DNA from: JAWKWH01 sp965204295
Lineage (GTDB): Bacteria > Pseudomonadota > Alphaproteobacteria > Rhizobiales > Rhizobiaceae
Assembly: GCA_965204295.1 (NCBI GenBank)
Contig: OZ241973.1
Coordinates: 1,612,001-1,676,000 of the forward strand
DNA: 64,000 nucleotides
Reading direction: 5' to 3'
In this document: in pieces, positions 53,119 to 62,508 of the stretch
Position numbering within the stretch: position 1 is the stretch's first letter
Layout: every line of letters begins with the position of its first letter
The notes under the pieces: generated by a model
What the model was told of the DNA's origin: nothing
The model's input: the letters and a program-made list of their open reading frames with translations, nothing else
Databases searched by the model: none
Made by a program: the position numbers and the translations under genes

Positions 53119-56100
53119 ATGAATATGACCGGTAATTCGACCGATCCGCTGGTTTTGTCCGGCCGCGATGTCACGGCTGTGCTTGGCCCGACCAATACCG
53201 GTAAAACGCATTTGGCGATCGAACGGCTGATCGCTCACGAAAGCGGCCTTATCGGTTTGCCTTTGAGATTGCTCGCGCGCGAGGTTTACGGACGGGTCTG
53301 CGAGAAGGCCGGCGCGGCCAGTGTCGCCTTGCTGACCGGCGAAGAAAAGATCGTCCCGGCGGGCGCGCGCTATTCGGTCTGCACCGTCGAGGCAATGCCG
53401 CGCGAAACCGACGCCGCCTTTGTGGCCATCGATGAAGTCCAGATTGCCGGCGATCTCGAACGCGGTCATATCTTTACCGACCGCTTGCTGCATCTGCGCG
53501 GTCGTCAGGAAACGCTGGTTCTCGGTTCCGGCGCAATGCGCGGCATCCTGGAGAATTTGCTGCCCGGTATTTCGGTCGTCATCCGGCCTCGCATGTCGAT
53601 GCTGACCCATGCCGGCGCGAAGAAAATAACCCGGTTGCCCCGCCGGTCGGCCATCGTCGCGTTTTCCGCCGATGAAGTCTACGCGATTGGCGAGTTGATA
53701 AGGCGCCGGCGCGGTGGCGTCGCCGTCGTGCTCGGTGCGCTCAGTCCGCGGACACGCAATGCGCAGGTCGCACTCTATCAGTCCGGCGATGTCGATTATC
53801 TGGTCGCCACGGACGCCATCGGCATGGGCCTCAATCTCGATGTCGACCACGTCGCCTTCGCGCAGAACCGAAAATACGACGGATTTCAGTACCGCCGACT
53901 TACGGCGGCGGAAATCGGGCAGATCGCCGGACGGGCCGGGCGGCACATACGGGATGGCACATTCGGCGTCACCGGGCGGGTCGATCCGTTTGACGATGCG
54001 CTTGTCGCGCGCATCGAGGCGCACGAATTCGAACCGGTCAAGGTGTTGCAGTGGCGGAGCGCTCGCTTTGACTTCTCCGATCTTGATGCATTGAAACGGT
54101 CCATCGGAACCCCGGCGCCAATTCCGGGTCTGACCAGGGCGCTGCCCGCCGTCGACGCGCAGGCGCTCGACCTGCTCGCCCGCGAGGAAGCTGTCGTCAA
54201 GCTCGCGGACACGCCCGATCGGGTGTCGCTGTTGTGGGATGCCTGCGCCCTGCCGGACTATCGCCGCATCGCTCCGGCCCAGCACGCCGACATCATCGCT
54301 TCTATATATTTCGACCTTGCCCGAAACGGCCACGTCGACGAGGATTATCTGGCCGAGCAGGTACGGCGGGCCGACCGCACCGACGGCGATATCGACACGC
54401 TATCGGCGCGGATTGCCCAGATCCGGACATGGACATTCGTTTCGCATCGCCCGGGATGGCTTCAACATGCCACCCACTGGCAGGACAAGACGCGCGATAT
54501 CGAGGACCGGTTGTCGGACGCACTTCATGAAAGATTGACGAAACGTTTTGTAGATCGCAGGACATCGGTTTTGATGAAGCGCCTGAGAGAGAATTCCATG
54601 CTCGAAGCCGAAATCAGTCCCGAAGGCGAGTTGACTGTCGAGGGCCACCACGTCGGGACCATGCAAGGGTTTCGCTTCACGGCCGATCGGAGCGCGGACG
54701 GGGAGGACGCCAAGGCCGTTCGCGCTGCGGCGCAAAAGGCTTTGGCACCCGAATTTGAGGCGCGCGCCGCGAAGTTCTCCACCGCGCCCAATGGCGATCT
54801 TGCGCTCGGATCGGACAATTTGCTACGCTGGCTTGGAAGTCCCGTAGCCGCGCTTGCCGCCGGTGAAGAACTGCTCAAGCCGCGCGTTTTATTGCTGGCC
54901 GAAGAGCAATTGACGGGTCCGGCCCGCGACAAGGTGTCCGCGCGCGCGGAGCGCTTCATCGCGTTTCAGATCGACACCCATCTCAAGCCGCTGGTTCAAC
55001 TCGTCGGCGATCGGACTCTGACCGGCGCTGCCAGGGGCATCGCTTTTCGGATGGTTGAATCCTGCGGTATTGTCAATCGCCGGGACATTCTCGACGATGT
55101 CCGCGCGCTCGACCATGACGCCCGCGCTGCGCTTCGGCGCAACGGCGTTCGTTTCGGCGCCTATCACCTGTTCGTTCCCGTCCTGCTGAAGCCGGCGCCC
55201 GCCGAAGTGCTGACTCAATTATGGGCGCTGAAGAACGAAGCTTGCGACAAACCCGGATACCGCGAGGTCGTGGCCGGATTGGCCAGCGGACGCACGTCAA
55301 TGGTGACCGATCCGTCATTTGAGCGGACGTTCTATATGCTGGCCGGCTTTCGACTGCTTGGAAAACGGGCCGTGCGCGTCGATATACTGGAGCGTCTGGC
55401 GGATCTGATCCGCCCGGCGCTGTTTTGGAAACCCGGCCTCGGCGCGCGCCCGGACGGCGGCTATGACGGCGAGCGTTTCACGGTAACGCCGGCGATGATG
55501 TCGATCCTCGGAGCGACCGCCGAGGATATGGAGGAAATCCTCAAAAATCTTGGATATCGCGCCGAACCCATCGCCACCGAAAAGGCACAGGCGCATATCG
55601 CCAAATCGGATGCCGAGGCGGAGGCTGACACCGCCGCGACGGCGGCCGACCCGGAGACCGGTTCTGACACCGCGACGGAAAAGCCGGCTCCGGACAGCGC
55701 CGCCGAAACGGAAAATGCTCAGGCAGCCGCCACGGGTGGCGCGACCGAAGCGGCGGATAAAGCAACTGCGGTTGATGAGGCGGACGACAAAGGCGACCGC
55801 CCGGATGTCGCCGAGGCCCCCGAATCCGAAAACGTGGAAGAAACCGCCGGGCCGCGGCGAACGGATGGGCGGGAAGCCGCTGAACCGACAACCGCCGAAA
55901 CAGCCGATAAACCCGACGGCGAGGAAGAGCCCATACCTGTTCTTCTCTGGCGTCGGTCGCGCTTCGGCGGGAGACCTCACCATGGTCGGGACAGGCATGG
56001 CGACCGTGGTGGCAACCGGGGAAAGAAAGGTCGCGGCCACGCGAACAAAAGCTCGGGCGCGGCAGGCAAGGAAAAGGATGCACACCGGAACAAGCGCTCG

Positions 56101-56199
56101 TTCGACGTCAGGCCCCGGCGACAGAAGGAAGCAAGGGCCGTCGATCCGGATTCGCCGTTTGCAAAACTGGCGGTTTTGAAAGAGCAATTCGACAAATGA
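53119..56199 (+). CDS. Suv3-like DExH-box RNA/DNA helicase
   Basis: A 1026-aa helicase with a P-loop at VLGPTNTGKTHLAIERLI and a DExH-type motif II in VAIDEVQIAGDLERGHIF, then IGMGLNLDVDHVAFAQ and AAEIGQIAGRAGRH (motifs V and VI). This is the mitochondrial Suv3/alphaproteobacterial type. The C-terminal 230 residues are low complexity: acidic and alanine-rich (AEAEADTAATAADPETGS), then glycine/arginine/histidine-rich (HHGRDRHGDRGGNRGKKGRG), consistent with a disordered RNA-binding tail. Starts at 53119 and 53125 are both possible; the frame is open to 53050. It is probably a degradosome-like RNA processing enzyme. The S4 protein and fdxA follow on the same strand. Confidence 0.9.
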   Translation: MNMTGNSTDPLVLSGRDVTAVLGPTNTGKTHLAIERLIAHESGLIGLPLRLLAREVYGRVCEKAGAASVALLTGEEKIVPAGARYSVCTVEAMPRETDAAFVAIDEVQIAGDLERGHIFTDRLLHLRGRQETLVLGSGAMRGILENLLPGISVVIRPRMSMLTHAGAKKITRLPRRSAIVAFSADEVYAIGELIRRRRGGVAVVLGALSPRTRNAQVALYQSGDVDYLVATDAIGMGLNLDVDHVAFAQNRKYDGFQYRRLTAAEIGQIAGRAGRHIRDGTFGVTGRVDPFDDALVARIEAHEFEPVKVLQWRSARFDFSDLDALKRSIGTPAPIPGLTRALPAVDAQALDLLAREEAVVKLADTPDRVSLLWDACALPDYRRIAPAQHADIIASIYFDLARNGHVDEDYLAEQVRRADRTDGDIDTLSARIAQIRTWTFVSHRPGWLQHATHWQDKTRDIEDRLSDALHERLTKRFVDRRTSVLMKRLRENSMLEAEISPEGELTVEGHHVGTMQGFRFTADRSADGEDAKAVRAAAQKALAPEFEARAAKFSTAPNGDLALGSDNLLRWLGSPVAALAAGEELLKPRVLLLAEEQLTGPARDKVSARAERFIAFQIDTHLKPLVQLVGDRTLTGAARGIAFRMVESCGIVNRRDILDDVRALDHDARAALRRNGVRFGAYHLFVPVLLKPAPAEVLTQLWALKNEACDKPGYREVVAGLASGRTSMVTDPSFERTFYMLAGFRLLGKRAVRVDILERLADLIRPALFWKPGLGARPDGGYDGERFTVTPAMMSILGATAEDMEEILKNLGYRAEPIATEKAQAHIAKSDAEAEADTAATAADPETGSDTATEKPAPDSAAETENAQAAATGGATEAADKATAVDEADDKGDRPDVAEAPESENVEETAGPRRTDGREAAEPTTAETADKPDGEEEPIPVLLWRRSRFGGRPHHGRDRHGDRGGNRGKKGRGHANKSSGAAGKEKDAHRNKRSFDVRPRRQKEARAVDPDSPFAKLAVLKEQFDK

Positions 56200-56218
56200 G
56201 GTTCGTACGTTCCGTCAA

Positions 56219-56626
56219 TTGCGCGAAAAGTGTCCGGTGATCAAGGAAAGCAGCCGCCAGCGCATAGACAAGTGGCTGTTTTATGCCCGTATCGTGAAAT
56301 CGCGATCCCTGGCGGCGAAACTGGCGACGGGAGGCAAGGTCAGGGTCAATCGCAACAAGATCGATCACGCCGCACACCGGGTCATGATCGGAGACGTGCT
56401 GACCATCACGCTTGAGCGCAGGATCGTCGTATGCAGGGTTCTGCGGCCAGGGACCAGGCGGGGCCCTGCGACCGAGGCGGGATTGTTATACGAAGACCTT
56501 GCCCCGCCGCCTCCCGGAAAAAGCGATACTCGGCCACCTGAAGCCCGGCATCCCGCGCGCAAGCCGGGCAGCGGGCGGCCAACAAAGAAAGAGCGGCGGG
56601 CGATCGAAAAGCGATGGCCGGAATAA
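56219..56626 (+). CDS. S4-domain RNA-binding protein (HslR-like)
   Basis: A protein of about 130-135 aa with an S4 domain (RQRIDKWLFYARIVKSRSLA, then GKVRVNRNKI), followed by a basic tail rich in proline and lysine (GRPTKKERRAIEKRWPE). It resembles the Hsp15/HslR family, which binds stalled 50S subunits. The start is uncertain: a TTG at 56219 or a GTG at 56237 are both in frame, and neither has a strong ribosome site. It follows the helicase after 19 nt, so it may be co-translated. Confidence 0.85.
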   Translation: MREKCPVIKESSRQRIDKWLFYARIVKSRSLAAKLATGGKVRVNRNKIDHAAHRVMIGDVLTITLERRIVVCRVLRPGTRRGPATEAGLLYEDLAPPPPGKSDTRPPEARHPARKPGSGRPTKKERRAIEKRWPE

Positions 56627-56774
56627 TGTTTCGCCACATCGCGTTTCCGGCGAAATCCGTTCCCCCGTTGACAGCGACCGCGGCTTGAAACCACTTGCAC
56701 GCCTGAACCAAAGCCGCTACGCCATGTCGCGAGCGGCATTGTTTCTATACAAACAAATTCGGAACCGGCCCGGC

Positions 56775-57113
56775 ATGACCTACATCGTCGTCGACAACTG
56801 CATCAAATGCAAATATATGGATTGTATCGAAGTCTGTCCGGTCGACTGTTTTTACGAGGGTGAGAACATGTTGGTCATTCACCCGGATGAGTGTATTGAT
56901 TGCGGTGTTTGCGAGCCGGAATGCCCTGCGGAGGCGATCAAGCCCGACACAGAACCGGGCTTGGAGAAATGGCTTCAGATCAATACCGAATACGCGGAAA
57001 AATGGCCGAATATAACGGCGAAAGGCGAACCTCCGGCAGATGGCGAGAAGTTCGACGGCAAGCAAAACAAGTTTGAAAAATACTTCTCCTCCAACCCCGG
57101 TGAGGGTGACTAG
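56775..57113 (+). CDS. fdxA: 7Fe ferredoxin (FdxA)
   Basis: A 112-aa ferredoxin, MTYIVVDNCIKCKYMDCIEV. The [3Fe-4S] and [4Fe-4S] centres are held by CIKCKYMDCIEVCPVDC and CIDCGVCEPECP. It donates electrons in the cytoplasm. The stop TAG at 57111-57113 is immediately followed by the IS remnant, whose own stop codon lies on the opposite strand over the same bases. In many Hyphomicrobiales carD follows this gene, and it does not here. Confidence 0.93.
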   Translation: MTYIVVDNCIKCKYMDCIEVCPVDCFYEGENMLVIHPDECIDCGVCEPECPAEAIKPDTEPGLEKWLQINTEYAEKWPNITAKGEPPADGEKFDGKQNKFEKYFSSNPGEGD

Positions 57114-57954
57114 GTGTTTAGTCCGGGCATCTGTTGGATCGGATTTATGCTGAATCGATCTGGCTCTGAAGTCCAGATTTTGCAGATGTGTTCGTACGGC
57201 GTGAGACCGCCGAGTGTTTTCAGACGACGTGCGAAGTTGTAGGCGTCGAGGACGACGGCCGGATACAGGAAGCCAGCCCAGGTCAGTACAGTCGGCGACC
57301 CAGAGCATATTCGGCTCATGCGCGTAGAAGTTCCGGTCAACCAAATCGCTGGCCGGCTGCAACCGATAGTTGCGGGTCGTGGTTCGCGTTCCCCGGCGGC
57401 GACTGACCCCCTTCAGCCAGCAGCCTTCATTAGCCGCTCGACCCGCTTGCAGCCGGCATGGATGCGCGCAGCACCATAGGTCTGTTTCGATGCGGCATGG
57501 ATCTTCCCGATGCATTCGGTCAGATCACCATCGGACATTGAACGGGCCGATGGTGATCGTCCGCACCACGCGTTGAAGCCGCTGCGCGACACGTTCAGTG
57601 TCTTCGCCATCATCTCAATCGGGTACATGGCTTGGTTTGCCGTCATAAACTGGAAGACCGGAACGACGTCGCGTCGTTCGTCGCACGCCAGGCTGCGGCC
57701 TTTGAAAGGATGTCGCGCTCCATTCGAAGTTGGCGGTTCTCCCTGCGCAGACGCCGCAACCCTTGCCGCTCCTCGCTGGTCAGGCCATCATCACGCAGCC
57801 CGCCGCCACGTTCGGCCTGCTCGTCCCAGACATGGATCGTGGCAATACACGGGTCGAATTCGCAGGCAAGGCTTTCAGCACTGCGTCCGGCTTTCGCCAG
57901 CGCGACGACCCGTTCCCTGAATTCCGCAGGGTACGGGTTCCCGGTTATCGGCAT
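57110..57954 (-). mobile_element. Chimeric transposase remnant (IS3-type 5' part joined to IS481-type 3' end)
   Basis: On the minus strand, OrfA (57643-57954, MPITGNPYPAEFRERVVALA) has a helix-turn-helix and leucine-zipper-like part as in IS3-family elements. OrfB continues at 57413-57646 (MTANQAMYPIEMMAKTLNVS), shifts frame to LKGVSRRRGTRTTTRNYRLQ plus MLWVADCT, and shifts again to LTWAGFLYPAVVLDA. There it joins, at a shared DAY segment, to NFARRLKTLGGLTPYEHICK ending QQMPGLNT, which is the C-terminus of IS481-type transposases. No intact transposase remains and no terminal repeats were recognised. It is a non-functional fossil. Confidence 0.8.
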
Positions 57955-58085
57955 GACAAGCACTCTCATTCACAAATAGAAAAATGTCCATCAAACCGGG
58001 GGAAATTCCAATGTGTTGCAGCGTATCCAAGTTACTGAAGCCTGACGAAACTGGCGCTTGAAGCACACCTATTTTTCGAACCGGC

Positions 58086-58120
58086 TTGACAATCGCCAAA
58101 TATCCTGAAAGAAATTTCAG
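58086..58120 (+). promoter_or_regulatory. Candidate promoter and operator of the SorC-type regulator
   Basis: TTGACA (58086-58091) resembles a -35 element. A perfect dyad, CTGAAA-GAAA-TTTCAG (58105-58120), lies 26 nt before the start codon. A site this close to the start of a SorC-type gene could be its operator, repressing itself and the transporter operon. Confidence 0.45.
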
Positions 58121-58145
58121 CATGTGAAAAAAATATCAGCTTTGC

Positions 58146-59123
58146 ATGAAAATGATGATAAACGAAACATTGGGTTTGCCCAATTCGGATGCGTCGCTCG
58201 CCACACGGGCGGCGTGGCTGCACTACGCTGGCGGCCTTACCCAGGCCGAGGTTGCCCGCCGCCTCGGCCTTAAGTCGCTGAAAGCACATCGCCTCATCAC
58301 ACGCGCTAACCAAGAAGGGTTGGTGAAGGTTTTTATCGATGGCGATGTGTCGGAATGTGTTGAACTCGAAACCCGGCTGAGCGAAGTTTACGGCCTAGAC
58401 TATTGCGAGGTCGTTCCCGAGTTCGATTTGGATGAATTGCCGCTGCGGGCGTTGGGACACGCCGGAGCGCAATTTCTCAAACGCGAAATCGAGTCTAGCG
58501 AAAACGAACTGATCGGAATAGGTCACGGACGTACCCTCGCCGCCTGCGTTGAGTTTCTCCCGCGCGTCAGTGCCGCTAGGACACGATTTGTTTCGCTTCT
58601 TGGCGGCCTGACACGAAAACTCTCGGCCAATCCGCACGATGTGATCCACCGGCTTGCCGAGCGCACCGGTGCAGAAGCCTATGTCATGCCGGTGCCGTTC
58701 TTCGCCAATTCGGTCGAGGATCGCGATGTGCTCTTGTCGCAGCGGGGCGTCCAGGGAGTATTGGACCTTGCCCGCTCTGCCAGCCTCATGGTAGTCGGCG
58801 TCGGTACAGCCGAGCCCAGCGCCTCGCTCGTTGCAACCGGGATGATCGAGCCTGAGGAGATCGTCGAGGTCAAGGCCAAGGGGGGCGCAGGCGAACTGCT
58901 TGGCCACTTCTTCGACGAAAGGGGTAAACCGGTGGAAACGAGCCTGAGCGACCGTACGCTGGCGCTCGGCCGTGACGAAATCAGCGATCGGCGCATCATC
59001 GCCACGGCAGGCGGACAGCTGAAGGTCCGCGCAATCAATTCCGTGCTTGAGAGCCGCATGCTCAGCGGCCTCATAACCGACGAGCGCACAGCCCGTGCGC
59101 TGGTCGATGTCGAAACGTCCTGA
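58146..59123 (+). CDS. SorC/DeoR-type sugar-binding transcriptional regulator
   Basis: A 325-aa protein starting MKMMINETLGLPNSDASLAT. The N-terminal helix-turn-helix is AWLHYAGGLTQAEVARRLGL and a C-terminal sugar-binding domain follows (IGIGHGRTLAACVEFLP, later ATAGGQLKVRAINSVLESRM). Such regulators bind a sugar phosphate and control adjacent transport operons. The first ATG of three is used; no clear ribosome site precedes it. The binding-protein gene starts 25 nt downstream, so it is likely the first gene of the operon. Confidence 0.88.
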   Translation: MKMMINETLGLPNSDASLATRAAWLHYAGGLTQAEVARRLGLKSLKAHRLITRANQEGLVKVFIDGDVSECVELETRLSEVYGLDYCEVVPEFDLDELPLRALGHAGAQFLKREIESSENELIGIGHGRTLAACVEFLPRVSAARTRFVSLLGGLTRKLSANPHDVIHRLAERTGAEAYVMPVPFFANSVEDRDVLLSQRGVQGVLDLARSASLMVVGVGTAEPSASLVATGMIEPEEIVEVKAKGGAGELLGHFFDERGKPVETSLSDRTLALGRDEISDRRIIATAGGQLKVRAINSVLESRMLSGLITDERTARALVDVETS

Positions 59124-59148
59124 ATGGACACCAACGGGAGGTTCCCAA

Positions 59149-60594
59149 ATGTATCACAAGGAAAAACAACTGGTCAACGCCTACATGCGCGGGTCAGTCA
59201 GTCGCCGCGATCTGATCAGGGGTCTCGGTGCAATGGGCATTACCGCTACCATGGCCGGCATTCTCGTCAATGCCGCGGCCACCAATGCGCTTGCGCAGAA
59301 CGGATTTGACTGGAAGAAGCACTCCGGCAAGACCCTCAAGCTTCTGCTGAACAAGCACCCCTATACCGACGCCATGATCGCCAATCTTGAGAACTTCAAG
59401 GGCCTTACCGGCATGAATGTGGACTACGATGTCTTCCCGGAAGACGTATATTTCGACAAGGTCACCGCCGCACTCAGTTCCGGTTCATCGGAATACGATG
59501 CCTTCATGACTGGCGCATACATGACTTGGACTTACGGTCCTGCAGGCTGGTGTGAGGACCTCAACGCCTGGATCCAGGATGGCTCGAAGACGAACCCCGG
59601 TTACAACTGGGAAGACATGCTCGAGGGCGTGCGCAAATCCTGCGCCTGGAACGGTCAGCCCGGCGGCGAACTCGGTTCAGCGGACGCCAAACAATGGTGC
59701 ATTCCGTGGGGCTACGAGCAAAACAACCTCGCCTACAATGCGGCGATGTTCAAGAAAGCCGGCGTCGGGGTTCCCAAGAACATGGACGAAATGGTCGCCG
59801 CAGCGGCTGCGGTTCAGGCTGGCAATGACGGTATTTATGGCATCGGCGTTCGCGGCTCGCGGTCCTGGGCGACTATCCATCCGGGTTTCCTATCCGGCTA
59901 TGCCAACTTCGGTCAGAAAGATCTGAACGTTTCGGCCGACGGCAAGCTGTCTGCCGCGATGAACACCGGCGTGTCGAAGGCCTTCCATGCGAACTGGGTC
60001 AAGATGATCCAGGATTCCGGTGCACCGGACTGGTCGACCCACACCTGGTACCAAGTCGGCACCGATCTGGGCGCCGGCAAGTCGGCCATGATCTTCGACG
60101 CCGACATCCTTGGCTACTTTATGAACGGCGGCGACAATGCCATGGCCGGCGAACTGGCCTATGCACCGTTTGCAGCCAATCCGGAAGCGTCGGCTCCGAC
60201 GCCGAATATCTGGATCTGGTCGCTGGCCATGTCGTCCTTCTCAAAGGACAAGGACGCCACCTGGTACTTCCTGCAGTGGGCTTCCGGCCCCGAGCACGGT
60301 CTGTTTGGTGCAGCCAAGATGGACTTCGTCAATCCGGTCCGCAAATCGGTCTGGGCCGACGCCGGCTTCCGCAAAAAGCTGTCGGACTCCTACCCCGGTT
60401 ATGTCGAAATGCACGACGTTTCTGCGCCGGGCGCTTCGATCAAGTTTACGGCTCAGCCGCTGTTCTTCGATCTGACCACCGAATGGGCGGCAACGTTGCA
60501 GAAGATGGTGGCCAAGGAAGTGTCGATCGATGAGGGTCTCGATCAGTTGGCCGAAAGCATCAATGCGCAGCTCAAGGATGCTGGTCTGGGCTAA
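59149..60594 (+). CDS. ABC transporter solute-binding protein (carbohydrate type)
   Basis: A 481-aa extracellular solute-binding protein. A ribosome site, GGGAGG, precedes the ATG. The N-terminus has a twin-arginine-like motif (SVSRRDLIRGLGAMG) and an alanine-rich h-region, suggesting export by Tat as a folded protein, with cleavage near ALA. The mature part has carbohydrate-binding features (EYDAFMTGAYMTWTYGPAGW, and FAANPEASAPTPNIWIWSLA). It should bind a sugar or polyol for the adjacent permeases. A stable hairpin after the gene may protect its mRNA. Confidence 0.85.
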   Translation: MYHKEKQLVNAYMRGSVSRRDLIRGLGAMGITATMAGILVNAAATNALAQNGFDWKKHSGKTLKLLLNKHPYTDAMIANLENFKGLTGMNVDYDVFPEDVYFDKVTAALSSGSSEYDAFMTGAYMTWTYGPAGWCEDLNAWIQDGSKTNPGYNWEDMLEGVRKSCAWNGQPGGELGSADAKQWCIPWGYEQNNLAYNAAMFKKAGVGVPKNMDEMVAAAAAVQAGNDGIYGIGVRGSRSWATIHPGFLSGYANFGQKDLNVSADGKLSAAMNTGVSKAFHANWVKMIQDSGAPDWSTHTWYQVGTDLGAGKSAMIFDADILGYFMNGGDNAMAGELAYAPFAANPEASAPTPNIWIWSLAMSSFSKDKDATWYFLQWASGPEHGLFGAAKMDFVNPVRKSVWADAGFRKKLSDSYPGYVEMHDVSAPGASIKFTAQPLFFDLTTEWAATLQKMVAKEVSIDEGLDQLAESINAQLKDAGLG

Positions 60595-60608
60595 GCCGCA
60601 TTTCCGGT

Positions 60609-60635
60609 GAGGCGCCCTGCCCCTGCGGGCGCCTC
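60609..60635 (+). promoter_or_regulatory. Intercistronic hairpin after the binding-protein gene
   Basis: A perfect 9-bp stem, GAGGCGCCC - n9 - GGGCGCCTC, starts 15 nt after the stop. Without a T-run, it probably acts as a 3' stabiliser that raises binding-protein over permease expression, as in other ABC operons. Confidence 0.55.
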
Positions 60636-60716
60636 GTCAATTGACCTGACCTGAAAAGTTCGCCGAAAGTTGAGTGTCGGCGGACGTGTTCGTCCGACGA
60701 GCGAAGGAATGTTGCA

Positions 60717-61637
60717 ATGCGTGATGCGACCATCAGGAGCCCAAAGCGCCGATTTCGCGTCAGCCGTGGCGCATTGCCGTATGTCCTGAGCTTGCCGGCG
60801 CTGCTTGTTTGCATTGGTATCCTAATCCCCTTCTTCACATCGGTGATTTACTCGCTTCAACGCTACCGGCTGTCTCAGCCTTGGGCGCAACGGTATAATT
60901 GGGGTGAGAATTATCTCAATTTCCTCTCGGATCCGGCGTTCTGGAACACGTTGAAGGTGTCGTTGAGCTACGCCTTCCTAACGGTCGGGCTGGAACTGTT
61001 GCTCGGGCTCGGAATCGCTCTGCTTCTTCAAAAACGCACCCGCTTCAACAATTTTATCTCGATCATGCTGTTGATGCCGCTGATGACTGCGCCGGCGCTG
61101 GCTTCGCTGATGTGGAAGCTCATGACAAATCCCGGTTTCGGCATTCTCAGCTACTTTGCTTCACTGATCGGGTTGGAGGATTTCCGTTGGGCTTCCGATC
61201 CGTCTACCGCGATGCTGACGGTGGTGCTTGTCGACATCTGGGTCTACACGCCGTTCATTATGATACTGCTGCTCGCAGGTCTGCGCTCGCTGCCGCAACA
61301 ACCGTTCGAAGCCGCAGCGCTCGATGGCGTGCCGCGGCTGTTCGTATTCTGGCGTATTACGCTGCCGATGCTGGCCCCGTTCCTGCTGACCGCAACACTT
61401 TTCCGCGTCATTGAATCGATCCAGCAGTTCGACATCATCTACGCCATGACCCAGGGCGGACCCGGTGACAGACTCACCGTGTTCCAAGTCGAGGCTTATC
61501 TGAATTTCTTCCAGTCGACGAATGTAGGACGTTCGGCAGCACTGCTGATGATCCTGTGGGCAATCACCTATATCCTTTCGAACATCTTCATCAAAAATTG
61601 GTTGCGGCTGCGCGAGCGGCAGCGCGGTGAGGCATGA
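60717..61637 (+). CDS. ABC sugar permease, first subunit
   Basis: A 306-aa inner-membrane permease starting MRDATIRSPKRRFRVSRGAL. Six helices are expected. The EAA-like cytoplasmic loop lies in PQQPFEAAALDGVPRLFVFW, where the transmembrane subunit contacts the ATPase. It matches MalF/UgpA-type sugar permeases. The second permease starts nine bases after its stop. It forms the translocation channel with the second permease. Confidence 0.9.
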   Translation: MRDATIRSPKRRFRVSRGALPYVLSLPALLVCIGILIPFFTSVIYSLQRYRLSQPWAQRYNWGENYLNFLSDPAFWNTLKVSLSYAFLTVGLELLLGLGIALLLQKRTRFNNFISIMLLMPLMTAPALASLMWKLMTNPGFGILSYFASLIGLEDFRWASDPSTAMLTVVLVDIWVYTPFIMILLLAGLRSLPQQPFEAAALDGVPRLFVFWRITLPMLAPFLLTATLFRVIESIQQFDIIYAMTQGGPGDRLTVFQVEAYLNFFQSTNVGRSAALLMILWAITYILSNIFIKNWLRLRERQRGEA

Positions 61638-61646
61638 GGCGGGGCC

Positions 61647-62504
61647 ATGGAACACACAAGCACTCTTGAGAAGACTCTGCGCGGAATCGCGATCACTCTG
61701 GTGATTCTGTTTTTCATGTTTCCGATCTTCTGGATTTTCCTGATGAGTGTCCAGACGAATGAAACGATCCTGCGGGTGCCGCCCTCGATCATGTTCGAGC
61801 CGACGAAATCTAACTATGTCGCGCTGATCACCGGAAAGCTGGAAACCCCGGCCGGTACGCTCGAGGTTAATTTCATGTCGAACCTGTGGAATTCGCTTTT
61901 CCTTTCAACAGCCTCGGTTGCGGTCGGACTGCTTTTAGGCGTTCCCGCAGCTTATGCATTTGGCCGACTGAAGTTTCGCGGGTCGGAAGACATCGCGTTC
62001 ACCCTGCTCAGCTTCCGCTTCGCGCCGCCGCTCTTGGTGCTGCTGCCGCTGACGATCTATTTCCAGCAGATCGGGCTTGCCGACACCTATTTCGGCCTCA
62101 TATGGGTTTACCAGTTGATCGTACTGCCGCTCATCCTATGGATCGTGCGCGGCTATTTCGAGGATATTCCTGCCGATGTCGAATACGCCTACCGCGTCGC
62201 CGGTCACAGCTGGTTTTCGACGTTCCGGAAGGTTGCACTCCCTCTCGCTGGACCGGGCATTGCCGCCGCGGGACTATTGGCGTTCATATTCGCTTGGAAC
62301 AACTTCATCTTCGCGCTGGTGTTAGCTTCTGCCGACAAGCAGCCGGTTACGGTCGGCGCGCTTGCATTCGTAACCGCGTCCGGCATTCAGTACGGTCAGG
62401 TCGCCGCCGGTATCGTACTGTCGATCCTTCCCACACTGGCTCTCGCGCTCTACGCACAGCGCTACCTCGTCGAAGGTCTGTCACTTGGCGCTGTGAAGGG
62501 ATAA
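61647..62504 (+). CDS. ABC sugar permease, second subunit
   Basis: A 285-aa MalG-like permease starting MEHTSTLEKTLRGIAITLVI. Its EAA-like loop is in DIPADVEYAYRVAGHSWFST. Six helices are expected, with a large periplasmic loop after the first. It pairs with the preceding permease. The ATPase gene begins only five bases after the stop, so coupled expression is likely. Confidence 0.9.
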   Translation: MEHTSTLEKTLRGIAITLVILFFMFPIFWIFLMSVQTNETILRVPPSIMFEPTKSNYVALITGKLETPAGTLEVNFMSNLWNSLFLSTASVAVGLLLGVPAAYAFGRLKFRGSEDIAFTLLSFRFAPPLLVLLPLTIYFQQIGLADTYFGLIWVYQLIVLPLILWIVRGYFEDIPADVEYAYRVAGHSWFSTFRKVALPLAGPGIAAAGLLAFIFAWNNFIFALVLASADKQPVTVGALAFVTASGIQYGQVAAGIVLSILPTLALALYAQRYLVEGLSLGAVKG

Positions 62505-62508
62505 GATA

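Noticed and set aside
52734..53135. A 133-codon frame in the gap before the helicase gene
   Set aside because: It begins with TTG, has no ribosome site, overlaps the helicase start and repeat elements, and looks like translated non-coding DNA.
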